The notes: generated by a model from the sequence alone, not told the origin. A DNA stretch of 64,000 nucleotides from Prorocentrum cordatum (GCA_963575745.1 CAUYUJ010000682.1:27501-91500); one strand, 5' to 3'. Shown: positions 21,194-34,050, numbered from the stretch's first letter. A program made the numbers and translations.

Positions 21194-22200
21194 ACTGGGC
21201 GCCGGCGGTAAACCGTCAACCTTTGTTACCGCCGGGGGACTCGTAGAGCTTCCTGACAACATATAATGTCGGAAAAAATACACAGAAAAAATAGTTTATC
21301 AGCCCAAGCGATGCTTCTGGATGTTCTTCTGTACGAGCCCCCTCTTCTACAGCCAGACTTACGCGCGTGTCTCGAGAGCACCTCTGAAGATGACTCGAAC
21401 AATACGAATAGTTTGGCCTAGCTCGAGTATCAGACCGAGTTCAGACCTCTGCATGCGACAGGCGGACGCGTCTGATCTCTCTGAATTGATTGCTGTGATT
21501 GCCAGCCCTGCAGCCCCTCCAACAGCCCGAGTTGCAGCAAAGCGACAGCACCTCTCAGGATGACTCGAAGAATACGAATAGTTTCGCAGACCTAGTTCGG
21601 GCAGCAGACAGAGTTCGCAGTGCTGGATTCGACAGGCGGACGCGCCTGATGTCTCCGAATCGATTCCAGTGATTACAAGTCATGCAGACCCCTACAGCCC
21701 GAGATAAGTGCAGAGAACTGACAGCATCTCTCAAGATGACTCGAAGAATACGAGTAGTTTCGCGATTCCAGATCGGGCAGCAGACCGAACTCAGAGCTCT
21801 GGATTCAACAGACAACGGCCACTGATGATTCTGAATGATATTCTGTACGCATCAGCTCTGTAGCTGTCCTGTAGCTCGAGTTAAGTACAAAAAAACGAGA
21901 GCGTCTGTCAAGATGACTCAAATAATACGAATAGGTTTGCGAACCTAGCTCGGCTAGCAGACCGAGTTCGGACCTTTCTCAACAGGCGAACGCGCCTGAT
22001 CATTCTGGATCGATTAGCTGTGCTTACCGGCTCTGTAGCTGTCCGGAAGCTCGAGTTATCTTGAGAAAACCGTCACCGCGTGTCAAGATGACCCGAAGCA
22101 GTAAAAGGTCCCCGATCGAGCTGAGATCAAGATGGCGAGCGGTAATAAGATCGAATATCATGATAAAAATACTAGAGCTCAATTTCGAGAACTTGGTAGC
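21194..22200 (-). repeat. Type A unit
   Basis: HP 21194-21253, GACAACATATAATGTCGG leader, about four and a half monomers, and an L module cut at about 22195 where a GTCCAAAACCC box and family C begin. Confidence 0.7.
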
Positions 22201-22205
22201 GTCCA

Positions 22206-22510
22206 TTGGTAGCGTCCAAAACCCAGAGAGCGAAGAGACCCTTTGGGAACGGGAAATCTTTCCTGGAGAGCTCTGGGAAGCTCCCCTGCAGCGCTGCCGA
22301 AGCTCTGGCAGAAGCGCTTCCATGCGTGCCTGCACGCGTGCAGGCGCGCGTGGAAGCTTGCCGGAAGCTCTCCCGGACCAGTTGCCGGGTCGCCGGAGGC
22401 GCTGCGAGGATTCTGGAGCGACGGAAAGGAGCTCCTGGCGGGCACCACCACCGTCCGGCTTCTAATCTTAAACCCTTTAGCTCTCAGCGAGCCCTCCGGG
22501 AAAAACACGG
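22206..22510 (+). repeat. GTCCAAAACCC box and family C copy
   Basis: The box (AGCGTCCAAAACCCAGAGAGCGAAGAG) leads into family C. The hairpin near 22317-22355 is CTTCCATGCGTGCCTGCA with TGCAGGCGCGCGTGGAAG; the A-to-G change still pairs as G-T. Confidence 0.7.
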
Positions 22511-22544
22511 AGAGCAAAGAGGACACATACTGTAAAGCCTTCCT

Positions 22545-22812
22545 GGCATCCCCCCGGAAGCTCTCGTGAAGCTCTTCTGGGGCTCTGGGGGCTCACCTGC
22601 AGCGTCTCTGAAGCGCTGCCAAGAACGCTTCCACGCGTGCCTGCACGCTTGCAGGCTCGCGTGGACGCGTGCTGGATGCGCCCCCGAACCCGCTGCCGGG
22701 TCAGGCGAGTTGCTGCGAGGATCGTGGAGCGGCGGAGATGGGCTGCTGGCGGGCACCACCACCGCCCGGCTTCTAATCTAAAACCCTCTAGCTCTCAGAG
22801 AGCTCTCCGGGA
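22545..22812 (+). repeat. Family C copy, tandem to the previous one
   Basis: Starts GAAGCTCTTCTGGGGCTC. The hairpin near 22627-22665 is less perfect (GGCTCGCGTGGACGC). It ends GAGCTCTCCGGGAACAAAATTC, where it joins an L-module fragment. Confidence 0.65.
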
Positions 22813-22888
22813 ACAAAATTCAACCGACCAAAAGTTACCAAAAGATCCGTCAGGATTTTTCTTGCCAACTAGCTCTCCAGCGCCCCGG

Positions 22889-23180
22889 AACTGGCGCCGG
22901 CGGTGAACCGTCAACCTGGTCACCGCCGGGAACCTCGTAGAGCTCCTGGCACGCGTAGGAGTGCTCAGCATGAAAAGAGAGGGCTTCTGGAAGCATTTCT
23001 CGAAAAAGAGATACATGATTTTTTTCATGTCGACATGAAGATGGTTCCGCCAAGTGTTTTGATAGTAAAAGAGCATGTAGAGAGCTGATATTAAGACGCT
23101 GAGGCCCTCATAGTCGTCTACAGGTGCGAAAAATCTGCGTCCTCAAAATAAATTGTCAAATATCTGCCAAATTCTCGCAA
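22889..23180 (-). repeat. Type B unit
   Basis: HP type B 22889-22948. The body contains the perfect 14-bp palindrome TCATGTCGACATGA (about 23021-23034) followed by GATGGTTCCGCCAAGTG. Confidence 0.75.
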
Positions 23181-24021
23181 AACTGGGCGCCGGCGGTAAA
23201 CCGTCAACCTTGGTTACCGCCGGGAGACTCGTAGAGCTTCCTAGCTCGACTTAAGTTGAGAAAACCGACAGCATCTACCAACATTCCGACTCATAGTGAA
23301 TATTTTCTGACCTCTGAATGCGACAGGCGGACGCGTCTAATGTCTGCGAATCGACTCCTGTCATTACCAGCCCTGTAGCCCCGCTACAGCCCAAGTTAAG
23401 CAGAAAACCGACAGCACCTCCCCTCAGCGCGAGTTCAGTGAAGAAAACCGAGAGCACTTCTCAAGATGACTTGACCAATACGAATAGTTTCGCGATTCTA
23501 GATCGGGCAGCAGACCGAGTTGAGAGCTCTGGATTCGACAGACAAACGCAACTGATGATCCTCAATCGGTTTCTGTAAATATCAGCTCTGTAGCTGTCCT
23601 ACAGCTCGAGTTAAGTACAGAAGACCGAGAGTTCTTGTGAAGATGACTCGAATAATACGAATAGGTGTGCGGACCTAACTCGGCTAACAGACCGAGTTCA
23701 GACCTCTGGAGTCAAGAGGCGAACGCGCCTAATCATTCTACATCGATTTGCTGTGCTTACCAGATCTGTAGCTGTCCTACAGCTCGAGTTATGTTGGGAA
23801 AACCGTCAGCGCGTATTAAGATGACTCGAAACGACCGATCCCGCCACAGTGCTTTTCGATAGTAATATTCACCCGATCGAGCTGAGATCAAGATGGCGAG
23901 CGGGAATTAGATCGAATATCACGGGAAAAAATACTAGAGCTCTAACGACTTGTTGAATTTCGAGAACAAAATTTTGAACCGACCAAAAGTAAGCAAAAGT
24001 TCCGTCGAGATTTTTCTTGCC
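23181..24021 (-). repeat. Type A unit
   Basis: HP type A 23181-23241, TAGCTCGACTTAAGTTGAG leader, three monomers, L module ending CTTGCCAACT directly at the next HP. Confidence 0.75.
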
Positions 24022-25301
24022 AACTGGGCGCCGGCGGTAAACCGTCAACCTTCGTTACCGCCGGGGGACTCGTAGAGCTTCCTGACAACATATAATGTCG
24101 AAAAAAAACTGAAAAAAAAAGTTGTTCAGCCCAAGCAATTTCAGACCTCTCGGATGCAACAGCCGAACGCCCCCGATGCTTCTGGATTGTCTTCTGTACG
24201 AGCTCTGTAGCTCTTCTACAGCCCGAGTTACGTGCGCAAATCGACAGCACCTTTCAGGATGACTCGAACAATACGAATAGTTTCGCAAACCTAGCTCGAG
24301 TATCAGACCGAGTTCAGATCTCTGCATACGACAGGCGGACGCGTCTGATGTCTCTGAATCGATTCCTGTTATAACCAGCCCTGCAGCCAACCCCACAGCC
24401 CGAGTTCAGTGCAGGAAACCGACAGCAGCTCTCAGGATGACTCGAACAATACGAATAGTTTCGCGGACCTAGTTCGGGCAGCAGACAGAGTTCGAAGCTC
24501 TGGATTCGAAAGGCGGACGCGCCTGATGTCTCCGACTCGATTTCTGTGATTTCCAGCCCTGTAGTCCCCTTACAGCCCGAGTTAAGTGTAGAGAACCGAC
24601 AGCATCTCTCAAGATGACTCGAACAATACGAATAGGTTCGTGATTCTAGATCGGGCAGCAGACCGAGTTCAGAGCTCTAGATTTAACAGACAATGCCACT
24701 GATGATTCTGAATGGGATTCTGTACGCATCAGCTCTGTAGCTGTCCTGTAGCTCGAGTTAAGTACAGAAAACCCAGAGTGTCTGTCAAGATGACTCGAAC
24801 AATACGAACAGGTTTGCGGACCTAGCTCGGCTAGCAGACCGAGTTCAGACCTCTGGGTTCAACAGGCGAACGCGCCAAATTTTTCTATTAGCTGTGCTTA
24901 CCAGCTCTGTAGCTGTCCTGAAGCTCGAGTTATGTACAGAAAACCGTCATCGCGTGTCAAGATGACTCGAAACTGTCGATCCCGCCTGCCTGCTGTTTGG
25001 CAGTAAAAGGTACCCGATCGAGCTGAAATCAAGATGGCGAGCGGGAATAAGATCGAATATCATGGGAGAAAATACTAGAGCTCAAACGAATTGTTGAATT
25101 TCGAGAACAAAATTTTCAACCGACCAAAAGTCACCGAAAGGTCCGTCGAGATTTTTCTTGCCAACTAGCTCTCCAGCGCCCCGGAATTACTCTTAAGCTT
25201 CCAGCAATAACTTGCTAAGGGAAGCTCTACGAGTTACTACCCAAAAGTTGTCACATTGTCCGCCTCGGCCAGCTGGGCCAACTAGCTCCACCCCGCGCCG
25301 G
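24022..25301 (-). repeat. Type A unit with S cassette
   Basis: HP 24022-24082, GACAACATATAATGTCG leader, five monomers, L module (24975-25180), S cassette and a type B opening in reverse before the next HP. Confidence 0.75.
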
Positions 25302-26307
25302 AACTGGGCGCCGGCGGTAAACCGTCAACCTTGGTTACCGCTGGGAGACTCGTAGAGCTTGCTCGACTTAAGTTGAGAAAACCGACAGCTACCAAATTCC
25401 GACTCATAGTGAATATCTTTTTACCTCTGAATGCGACAGGCAGACGCGTCTGATGTCTGCGAATCGACTCCTGTCATTACCAGCCCTGCAGCTCCCCTAC
25501 AGCCCGAGGTAAGTGCAGAAAACCGTCAGCACCTCTCAGGATGACTCGAACAATACAGTAGTTTCGCAAACCTAATTCGGGCAGAAGACCGAGTTCTGAG
25601 CTCTGGATTCGACAGGCGGACACGCCTGATGTCTGCAAATCGATTCTTGTGACCACCAGCACTGTAGCCCCCTCAGCGCGAGTTGAGTGAAGACACCCGA
25701 GAGCACTTCTCAAGATGACTCGCCAATACGAATAGTTTCGCGATTCTAGATCGGGCAGCAGACCGACTTCAGAGCTCTGGATGACAGACAAACGCAACTG
25801 ATGATTCTGAATCCGTTTCTCTGTAAATATCAGCTCTGTAGCTGTCCTACAGCTCGAGTTAAGTACAGAAAACCGAGAGTTCCTGTCAAGATGACTCGAA
25901 TAATACGAATAGGTTTGCGGACCTAGCTCGGCTAACAGACCCAGTTCAGACCTCTCGATTCAACAGGCGAACGCGTCTAATCATTCAACATCGATTAGCT
26001 ACCAGCTCTGTAGCTGTCGTAAAGCTCGAGTTATGTTCAGAAACCGACAGCGTGTATCGAGATCAGCGGACGCGTCTGATGTCTTCAAATCGATCTGTGA
26101 CCACCAGCACTGTAGCCCCCTCAGCGCGAGTTGAGTGAAGAAAACCGAGAGCACTTCTCAAATGGCTCGACCAATACGAATAGTTTCGCGATTCTATATC
26201 GGGCAGCAGACCGAGTTCAGAGCTCTGGATTCGACAGAGAAACGCAACTGATGATTCTGAATCGGTTTCTCTAAATATGAGCTATGTAGCTGTCCTACAG
26301 CTCGAGT
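25302..26307 (-). repeat. Type A unit without L module
   Basis: HP 25302-25360 (GTTACCGCTGGG mismatch; following leader shortened), about five and a half monomers; the next HP is inserted directly after CTCGAGTTA of a monomer. Confidence 0.7.
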
Positions 26308-27411
26308 TACTGGGCGCCGGCGGTAAACTGTCAACCTTGGTTACCGCCGGGTGACTCGTAGAGCTTCCTACCTCGACATAAGTTGATAAAACCGACAGCA
26401 CCTACCAACATCTCAAAGTCAATATTTTTTGACCTCTGAATGCGACAGGCGGACGCGTCTGATATCTGCGAATCGACTTCTCTCATTACCTGCCCTGCAG
26501 CCCCCTACAGTTCAAGTTAAGTGCAGAAAACCGACAGCACCTCTCAGGATGATTCGAACAATACAGTAGTTTTGCAGATCTAATTCCGGCAGCAGACCGA
26601 GTTCCGAGCTCTGAATTTGACAGGCGGGCGCCTGATGTCTTCAAATCGATTCCTGTCAGCACCAGTACTGTAGCCCCCTCAGCGCGAATTGAGTTAAGAA
26701 AACCGAAAGCACTTCTCAAGATAACTCGAACAATACGAATAATTTCGCGATTCTAGATCGGACAGTAGACCGATTTCAGAGCTCTGGATTCGACCAACGA
26801 ACGCAACTGATGATTCTGAATAAGATTCTATAAATATCAGCTCTGTAGCTGCCCTACAGCTCGAGTTAAGTGCACAAATCGAGAGTTCATGTCAAGATGA
26901 CTCGAATAATTGGATAGATTTATAGACCTAGTTCGGCTAAGAGCTGAAACGAATTCTTCAATTTCGAGGGCAAATTTTTTAACCGACCAAAAGTCAGCAA
27001 AAGTTCCGTCGAGCCAACTAGCTCTCCAGCGCGCCGGAACTACTCTTAGCTTCCAGCAATAACTTGCTAAGGGAAGCTCTACGAGTCAAGTACAGGAAAC
27101 CGAGAGTGCCTGTCAAGATGACTCGACTAATACGAATAGGCTTTCGCGCCTAGCTTAGCTAACAGACCGAGTTCAGACCTCTGGATTCAAGAGGCGAACG
27201 CGCCTAATCATTCTACATCGAGTAGCTGTGCTTACCAGCTCTGTAGCTGTCCTAAGGCTCGAGTTATGTCCAGAAAACCATCAGTGCGTATCAAGATGAC
27301 TCAAAACGGCCGATCCGGCCACGTGCTTTTCAATAGTAATATTCACTCGATCGAGCACGAGGTACTTGGCAGCGTCCAAAACCCAGAGCGAAGAGAATCT
27401 GAGGGACAGGA
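26308..27411 (-). repeat. Type A unit, rearranged
   Basis: HP 26308-26367 (arm reads TAAACTGTC), three monomers, a partial L module with S cassette (26940-27090), then 1.3 further monomers, the start of another L module, and a GTCCAAAACCC box at about 27370. Confidence 0.65.
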
Positions 27412-28364
27412 AACTGGGCGCCGGCGGTAAACCGTCAACCTTGGTTACCGCCGGGGAACTCGTAGAGCTTCCTAGCTCGACTTAAGTTGAGAAAACCGAC
27501 AGCACCTACCAAAATTCTGACTTATAGTGAATATTTTTCGACCTCTGAATGCGACAGGCGGGCGCGTCTGATGTCTGCGAATCGACTCCTGTCATTACCA
27601 GCCCTGCAGCCCCCCTACTGCACGAGTTAACTGCAGAAACCCGACAGCATCTCTCAGGATGACTCGAACAATCCGAATAGTGTTGCGGACCTCATTCGGG
27701 CAGCAGGCCGAGTTCCGAGCTCTGGATTCAACAAGTGGACGCGCCTGATGTCTTCGAATCGATTCCTGTGAGAACAAGCACTGTAGCCCCCCTCAGCGCG
27801 AGTTGAGTGAAGAAAACCGAGAGCACTTCTTAAGATGACTCGACGAGTATGAATAATTTCGCGATTCTAGATCGGGCAGCATACCGAGTTCAGAGCTGTA
27901 GATTCGACAGACAAACGCAACTGATGATTCTGAATCGTTTTCTGTAAATATCAGCTCTGTAGCTGTCCTACAGCTCGAGTTAAGTACAGAAAACCGAGAG
28001 TGCCTGTCAAGATAACCTGAATAATACGAATAAGTTTGCGGACCTAGCTCGGCTAACAGACCGAGTTCAGACCTCTGGATTCAACAGGCGAACTCGCCGA
28101 ATCATTCTGCATTGATGAGCTGCGCTTACCAGCTTCGTAGCTGTCATAAAGCTCGAGTTATCTTGGGAAAACCGAAAGCGCGTATTAAGATAACTCGAAA
28201 CAGCCGATACCGCCACAGTGCTTTTCGATAGTAATATTTACCCGATCGAGCTGAGATCGGAATGGCGAGCGGGAATGAAATCGAATATCACGGGAAACAA
28301 TACTAGAGCTCAAACGAATGGTTGAATTTCGAGAACAAAATTTTCAACCGAGCAAAAGTCATCA
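27412..28364 (-). repeat. Type A unit
   Basis: HP 27412-27471, CTCGACTTAAGTTGAG leader, four monomers, L module ending in AAAAGTCATCAAACT where the next HP begins. Confidence 0.75.
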
Positions 28365-29925
28365 AACTGGGCGCCGGCGGTAAACCGTCAACCTTTGTTA
28401 CTGCCGGGGGACTCGTAGAGCTTCCTGACAGTATATAGTGTGGAAAAAATCCAGAGAACGACTAGTTTTCAGCCCAAGCGATTTCAGACCTCTCAAGATG
28501 ACTCTAACAAAAAAAAAAAAAAAAAAAAAAACAGTTTCGCAACCCAGTTCGAGTATCAGACCGAGTTCAGACCTCTCAATGCGACAGGCGGACGCGTCTG
28601 ATGTCTGCGAATCGACGCATGTGATTACCAGCCCTGCAGCCCCTCTACAAACCGAGTTAAGTGCAGAAAACCAACAGCATCTCTCAGGATGACTCGAATA
28701 ATACAATAGTTTCGCGGACCTGTTTCGAGCAGCAGACCAAGTTCTGAGCTCTCGAATCGACGAACGAACGCGCTGATGTGTGCAAATCGATTTCTATGAC
28801 CCGCAGCACTGTAGCCCTCCACCAGCACAAGTTGAGTGCAGAAAATTGAGAGCACTTTTCACGATGATTCGGACAATACGAATAGTTTCGCGAATCTAGC
28901 TCAGGCAACAGGCCGAGTTCAGAGCTCTCGATACAACAGACAAACGCGCCCGATAATTTTCAATCGATTTCTGTGACTATATGCTCTGTAGCTGCCCTAC
29001 AGCTCCAGTAAAGTAGAGAAAACCGAGAGCGTCTGTCAAGATGCCTCGGATAATACGAAAAGGTTTGCGGACCTGGCTCCGCTAGCAGACCAATTTCAGA
29101 CCTCTCGATTCAAGAGGCGAACTCGCCTGATAATTCTGAAAGCGATGAATGTGCTTACCAGCTCTCTAGCTGCCCTGCAGCTCGAATTTAGAAGAAAATA
29201 CCCACCACGCGTATCAAGTTCACTCGAATAATACGAATAGGTTTGCGGACCTAGCTCGGTTAGCAGACTGAGTTCAGACCTATGGATTCAACAGGCGAAC
29301 GCGCCTCATGATTCTGAGTGCGATAGATGTGCTTACCAGCACAGTAGCTGCCCTACAGCTCGAGTTAAGTAGAAAATGCCGACCACGCGTATCAAGTTGA
29401 CTCGAATAATACGAATAGCTGTGCGAACCTAGCTCGGCTAACAGACCGAGATCAGACCTCTGACTGGAACAGGCGAACGCGCCGGATGATTCTCAGTGCG
29501 ATAGCTGTGCTGACCAGCTCTGTAGCTGCCCTACAGCTCGATTTGAGTACAAAATACCGACAACGCGTATCAAGATGACTCGAAACGGCCGATCCCGCCA
29601 GTGTGCTTTTTGGCAGTAAAAGGTACCCGATCGAGCTGAGATCAAGATGACGAGCGGGAATAAGATCGAATATCACGGGGAAAAATACTAGAGCTCTAAC
29701 GAATGGTCAAATTTCGAGAACAAAATTTTCAATCGACCAAAAGTTGTGAAAAGTTCAGTTCTTTTTTTTTCGAGCCAACTAGCTCTCCAACGCGCCGCAA
29801 TTACTCTTAAGCTTCCAGCAACTAGCTCGGGGAAGCTCTACGAGTCAAGCTCCGTCGAGATTTTTCTTGCCAACTAGCTCTCTAGCGCCCCGGAATTTCT
29901 TAAGCTTCCAGCAACTAGCTTAGGG
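28365..29925 (-). repeat. Type A unit, long
   Basis: HP 28365-28424, GACAGTATATAGTG leader, a 21-nt A run at about 28510, six to seven monomers, then an L module (29585-29790) and two S cassettes. Confidence 0.7.
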
Positions 29926-30200
29926 AAGCTAGCGTCGAAAACCCGAAGAGCGAAGAGATCCCTCGAAAACCTGTTGTTGTCCAAAACCCGAATAGCCAAG
30001 CGCGACACGCGCGCGAAGGCGGCATCTCGTCGCGCAAGCGCATCTCTCGCGTTGCGTGTGTCCTGCGCTCGTCTCAAACGGTGCGCATCAGGTCGTCTCA
30101 AGCACGCTTCACTCAAGCACGCTTTTCACAAGTGCGTGCTGGCGCTGGAGAGCTCGCCTGGCGGGCCGCTGAAGGGCTTAAACGTGAGTGGTGGCGCTAG
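29926..30200 (+). other. GC-rich spacer with GTCCAAAACCC boxes
   Basis: Two degenerate boxes (about 29930 and 29985) precede CGCG-rich sequence with tandem CAAGCACGCTT(C/T) near 30097-30125. No gene is visible. Confidence 0.5.
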
Positions 30201-31730
30201 AACTGGGCGCCGGCGGTAAACCGTCAACCTTGGTTACCGCCGGGGAACTCGTAGAGCTTCCAAGCTCGACTTAAGTTGAGAAAACCGAGAGCACCAACCA
30301 ACATTCTGACTGATAGTGAATATTTTTTGACCTCTGAATGCGACAAGCGGACGCGTCTGATCAGACCGAGTTCAGACCTCTCAATGCGACAGGCGGACGC
30401 GTCTGATGTCTGAGAATCGACTCATGTGATTACCAGCCCTGCAGCTCCCCTACAGCCCGAGTTAAGTGCAGAACACCGACAGCATCTCTCAGGAGGACTC
30501 GAATAATATAATAGTTTCGCAGACCTGTTTCGAGCAGCAGACCAAGTTCTGAGCTCTCGAATCGACCAACGAACGCGCCTGATGTGTGCAAATCGATTTC
30601 TATGACCCGCAGCACTGTAGCCCCCCCAGCACGAGTTGAGTGCAGAAAATTGAGAGCACTTTTCACGATGATTCGGACAATACACATAGTTTCGCGAACC
30701 TAGCTCGGGCAGCAGGCCGAGTTCAGAGCTCTCGATACAACAGACAAACGCGCCCGATAATTCTCAATCGATTTCTGTGACTGTAGGCTCTGTAGTTGCC
30801 TACAGCTCGAGTTAAGTACAGACAATACCGAGAGCGTTTGTCAAGATGACTCGAATAATACGAATAGATTTGCGGACCTAGCTCGGCTAGCAGACCGAGT
30901 TCAGACCTCTGGAGTCAAGAGACGCACGCGCCTGATGATTCTGAGTGCGATAGGTGTGCTCACCAGCACTGTAGCTGCCCTACAGCTCGAGTTAAGTAGA
31001 AAATACCGACAACGCGTATCAAGTTGACTCGAATAATACGAATAGGTTTGCGGACCTAGCTCGGCTAGCAGACCGAGTTCAGACCTATGGATTCAACAGG
31101 CGAACGCGCCTGATGATTCTGAGTGCGATAGGTGTGCTTACCAGCTGTAGCTGCCCTACAGCTCGAGTTAAGTAGAAAATACCGACAACGCGTATCAAGT
31201 TGACTCGAATAATACGAATAGGTTTGCGGACCTAGCTCGGCTAGCAGACCGAGTTCAGACCTGTGGAGTCAACAGGCGAACGCGCCTGATGATTCAAAGT
31301 GCGATAGGCGTGCTTACCAGCACTGTAGCTGCCCTACAGCTCGAGTTAAGTAGAAAATACCGACAACGCGTATCAAGTTGTCTCGAATAATACGAATAGG
31401 TTTGCGGATCTAGCACGGCTAGCAGACCGAGTTCAGACCTATCGATTCAACAGGCGAACGCGCCTGAAGATTCTGAATGCGATAGGTGTGCTCACCAGCT
31501 CTGTAGCTGCCCTACAGCTCGAGTTAAGTACAAAATACCGACAACGCGTATCAAGATGACTCGAAACGACCGATCCCGCCAGTGTGCTTTTTGGCAGTAA
31601 AAGGTACCCGATCGAGCTGAGATCAAGATGGCGAGCGGGGATAAGATCGAATATCACGGGAAAAAATACTAGAGCTCTAACGAATGGTCAAATTTCGAGA
31701 ACAAAATTTTCAACCGACCAAAAGTTGTGA
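30201..31730 (-). repeat. Type A unit with homogenised monomers
   Basis: HP 30201-30260, then about seven monomers. Four consecutive ones (from about 30856 to 31391) are nearly identical and spaced 178-179 bp, the clearest measure of the satellite period. L module 31565-31730. Confidence 0.8.
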
Positions 31731-33036
31731 AACTGGGCGCCGGCGGTAAACCGTCAACCTTGGTTACCGCCGGGGAACTCGTAGAGCTTCCAAGCTCGAC
31801 TTAAGTTGAGAAAATCGACAGCACCTACCAACATTCTGATAGTCAATATTTTTGACCTCTGAATGTGACAAGCGGACGCGTCTGATGTCTGCGAATCGAC
31901 TCCTGTCATTACCAGCCCCGCAGCCCCCCTACAGCCCGAGATCAGTGCAGAAAACCGAGTGTGTCACTCAGGATGACTCGAACAATACAATAGTTTCGCG
32001 AACCTAGTTCGGGCAGCAGACCGAGTTCCGAGCTGTGGATTTGACAGACGGACGCGTATGATCTCTTTAAATCGAGTCGTATGAGAACCAGCACTGTAGC
32101 CCCCTCTTGGCGCAAGTTAAGTGAGAAAACCGAGAGCACTTCTCAAGATGACTCGACCAATACGAATAATTTCGCGATTCTAGATCGACAGAAGACCGAG
32201 TTCAGAGCTCTGGATTCGACAGACAAACGCAACTGACGATTCTGAATCAGTTTCTGTAAATATCAGCTCTGTAGCTGTCTCACAGCTCGAGTTAAGTACA
32301 GAAAACCGAGAGTTTCTGTCTAGATGACTCGAATAATACGAATAGGATTGCGGACCTAGCTCGGCTGACAGACCAAGTTCAGACCTCTGGATTCAAAAGG
32401 CGAACGCGCCTAATCATTCTGGATGCGATAGATGTGCTTACCAGCTCTGCAGCTGCCTTAAAGCTCGAGTTAAGTACAGAAAACCGAGAGTTTCTCTCAA
32501 GATGACTCGAATAATACGAATAGGTTTGCGGACCTAGCTCGGCTAGCAGACCGAGTTCAGACCTCTGGATTCAACAGGCGAACGCGCGTGATGATTCTGA
32601 GCGCGATAGGTGTGCTTACCAACACTGTAGCTGCCCTACAGCTCGAGTTAAGTACAACATACCGACAGCGCGTATCAAGATGACTCGAAACGGCCATTCC
32701 CGCCTGCCTGCTTTTTGACCTTCAAAGTTACCCGATCGAGCTGAGATCGAGATGGCGAGCGGGAATAAGATCGAATATCATGGAAAAAAATACTAGAGCT
32801 CTAACGAATGATCAAATCTCGAGAACAAAATTGGCACATCAAAAGTTCCGTCGAGAATTCTCGTGCCAACTAGCTCTTCAGCGCGCCGGAATTACTCTTA
32901 AGCTTCCAGCAACTAGCTTAGGGAAGCTCTACGAGTCAAGTTCAGTTCTTCTTTTTCGAGCCAACTAGCTCTCCAGCGCGCCGGAATTACTCTTAGCTTC
33001 CAGCTATAACTAGCTAAGGGAAGCTCTACGAGTTAA
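31731..33036 (-). repeat. Type A unit with S cassettes
   Basis: HP 31731-31790, five monomers, L module (32690-32870), two S cassettes ending GGGAAGCTCTACGAGT. Confidence 0.75.
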
Positions 33037-33718
33037 GCTTCCGGGGGCTTCGCGAGGCCTCTGGGGCACGTTCCACGGGATCGTATTGGAAGAGACGCTC
33101 TCGGACACGCTGCGGAACCCGAACCCTCACGGAAGGGCACGTAGAGCGGTGGGCGGAAGGGTGCGGCGGCGACGCACCGGCCGGCTTCTTCTCTAACAAC
33201 CCTACGTTGCCACGAGGCTATCCGGGAACAGAAAATCTTTCCTGGAGAGCTCTGGGAGGCTCCCCTGTGGCGCTGCGGAAGCGCTATCAGAAATGCTTTC
33301 ATGCGTGCGTGCACGTATGAAGGCTCGCTTGGACGCTCTCCCGGACCAGTTGCCGGTTGAGGCGAGTCGCTGCGAGGCCCGTTGAGCGACGGAAAAGAGC
33401 CCTTGGCGGCCACTACCACCGTCCAGCTTCTAATCTTGAACTCTTTAGCTCTCAGCGAGCTCTCCGGGAATATTTCCTGGCGAGCCCTGGGCAGCCTCCT
33501 TGGGGCGCTGCGGATGCGCTGCCAAAAACGCTTTCATGCGTGCCTGCACGCATGTGGGCCCGCGTGAAAGCTTGCCGGAAGCTCTCCCGGACATCTTGCC
33601 GCGTCGGCGGAGTTTCTGCGGGGAACTTGGAGCGCCGTGAAGGAGCTCCTGGCAAGCACCACCACCGTCCGGCCTCTAATCTTAAACCCTTTAGCTCTCA
33701 GCGAGCTCTTCGGAAATG
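33037..33718 (+). repeat. Three family C copies in tandem
   Basis: A diverged copy at 33037-33230, then copies at about 33236-33470 and 33471-33718. In the last one the hairpin flank reads CTTTCATGCG...CGCGTGAAAG where others read CTTCCATGCG...CGTGGAAG, a compensatory C-G to T-A change. Confidence 0.7.
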
Positions 33719-33733
33719 ACTCTTAAGCTTCCA

Positions 33734-33990
33734 GACTGGGCGCCGGCGGTAAACCGTCAACCTTGGTTACCGCCGGGGAACTCGTAGAGCTTCCAAGCTC
33801 AACTTAAGTTGAGGAAACCGAGAGCACCTACCAACATACTGACTCATAGTAATATTTTTTGACCTCTGAATGCGACAAGCGGACGCGTCTGATCAGACCG
33901 AGTTCAGACCTCTCAATGCGACAGGCGACGCGTCTGATGTCTGCGAGTCGACTCATGTGATTACCAGCCCTGCAGCCCCCCTACAGCGAG
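33734..33990 (-). repeat. HP and partial satellite left of LINE-A
   Basis: HP type A 33734-33793 and about 1.2 minus monomers, interrupted within CTACAGC/CGAG by the LINE-A 3' end at 33991. Confidence 0.75.
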
Positions 33991-34015
33991 TTTTGGTGTT
34001 TGGTCAGGCTACACA

Positions 34016-34029
34016 GGGCGCGTGCGCCC
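34016..34029 (-). other. 3'-terminal hairpin of LINE-A
   Basis: Perfect 6-bp inverted repeat about 12 nt before the CAAA-type tail. It is placed like the hairpins of LINE-B (57275-57294) and LINE-C (11083-11110) although the sequences differ. A role in 3'-end recognition by the RT is inference. Confidence 0.6.
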
Positions 34030-34050
34030 AAGCCTAAGGGCTAGAGCCAG

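Noticed and set aside
22460-22480. Telomere-like AAACCCT words in family C
   Set aside because: Single occurrences inside each copy, never in tandem.
13340-33990. CRISPR-like array
   Set aside because: The repeats are ~178 bp and contiguous, with no unique spacers and no cas genes, in a eukaryotic context.
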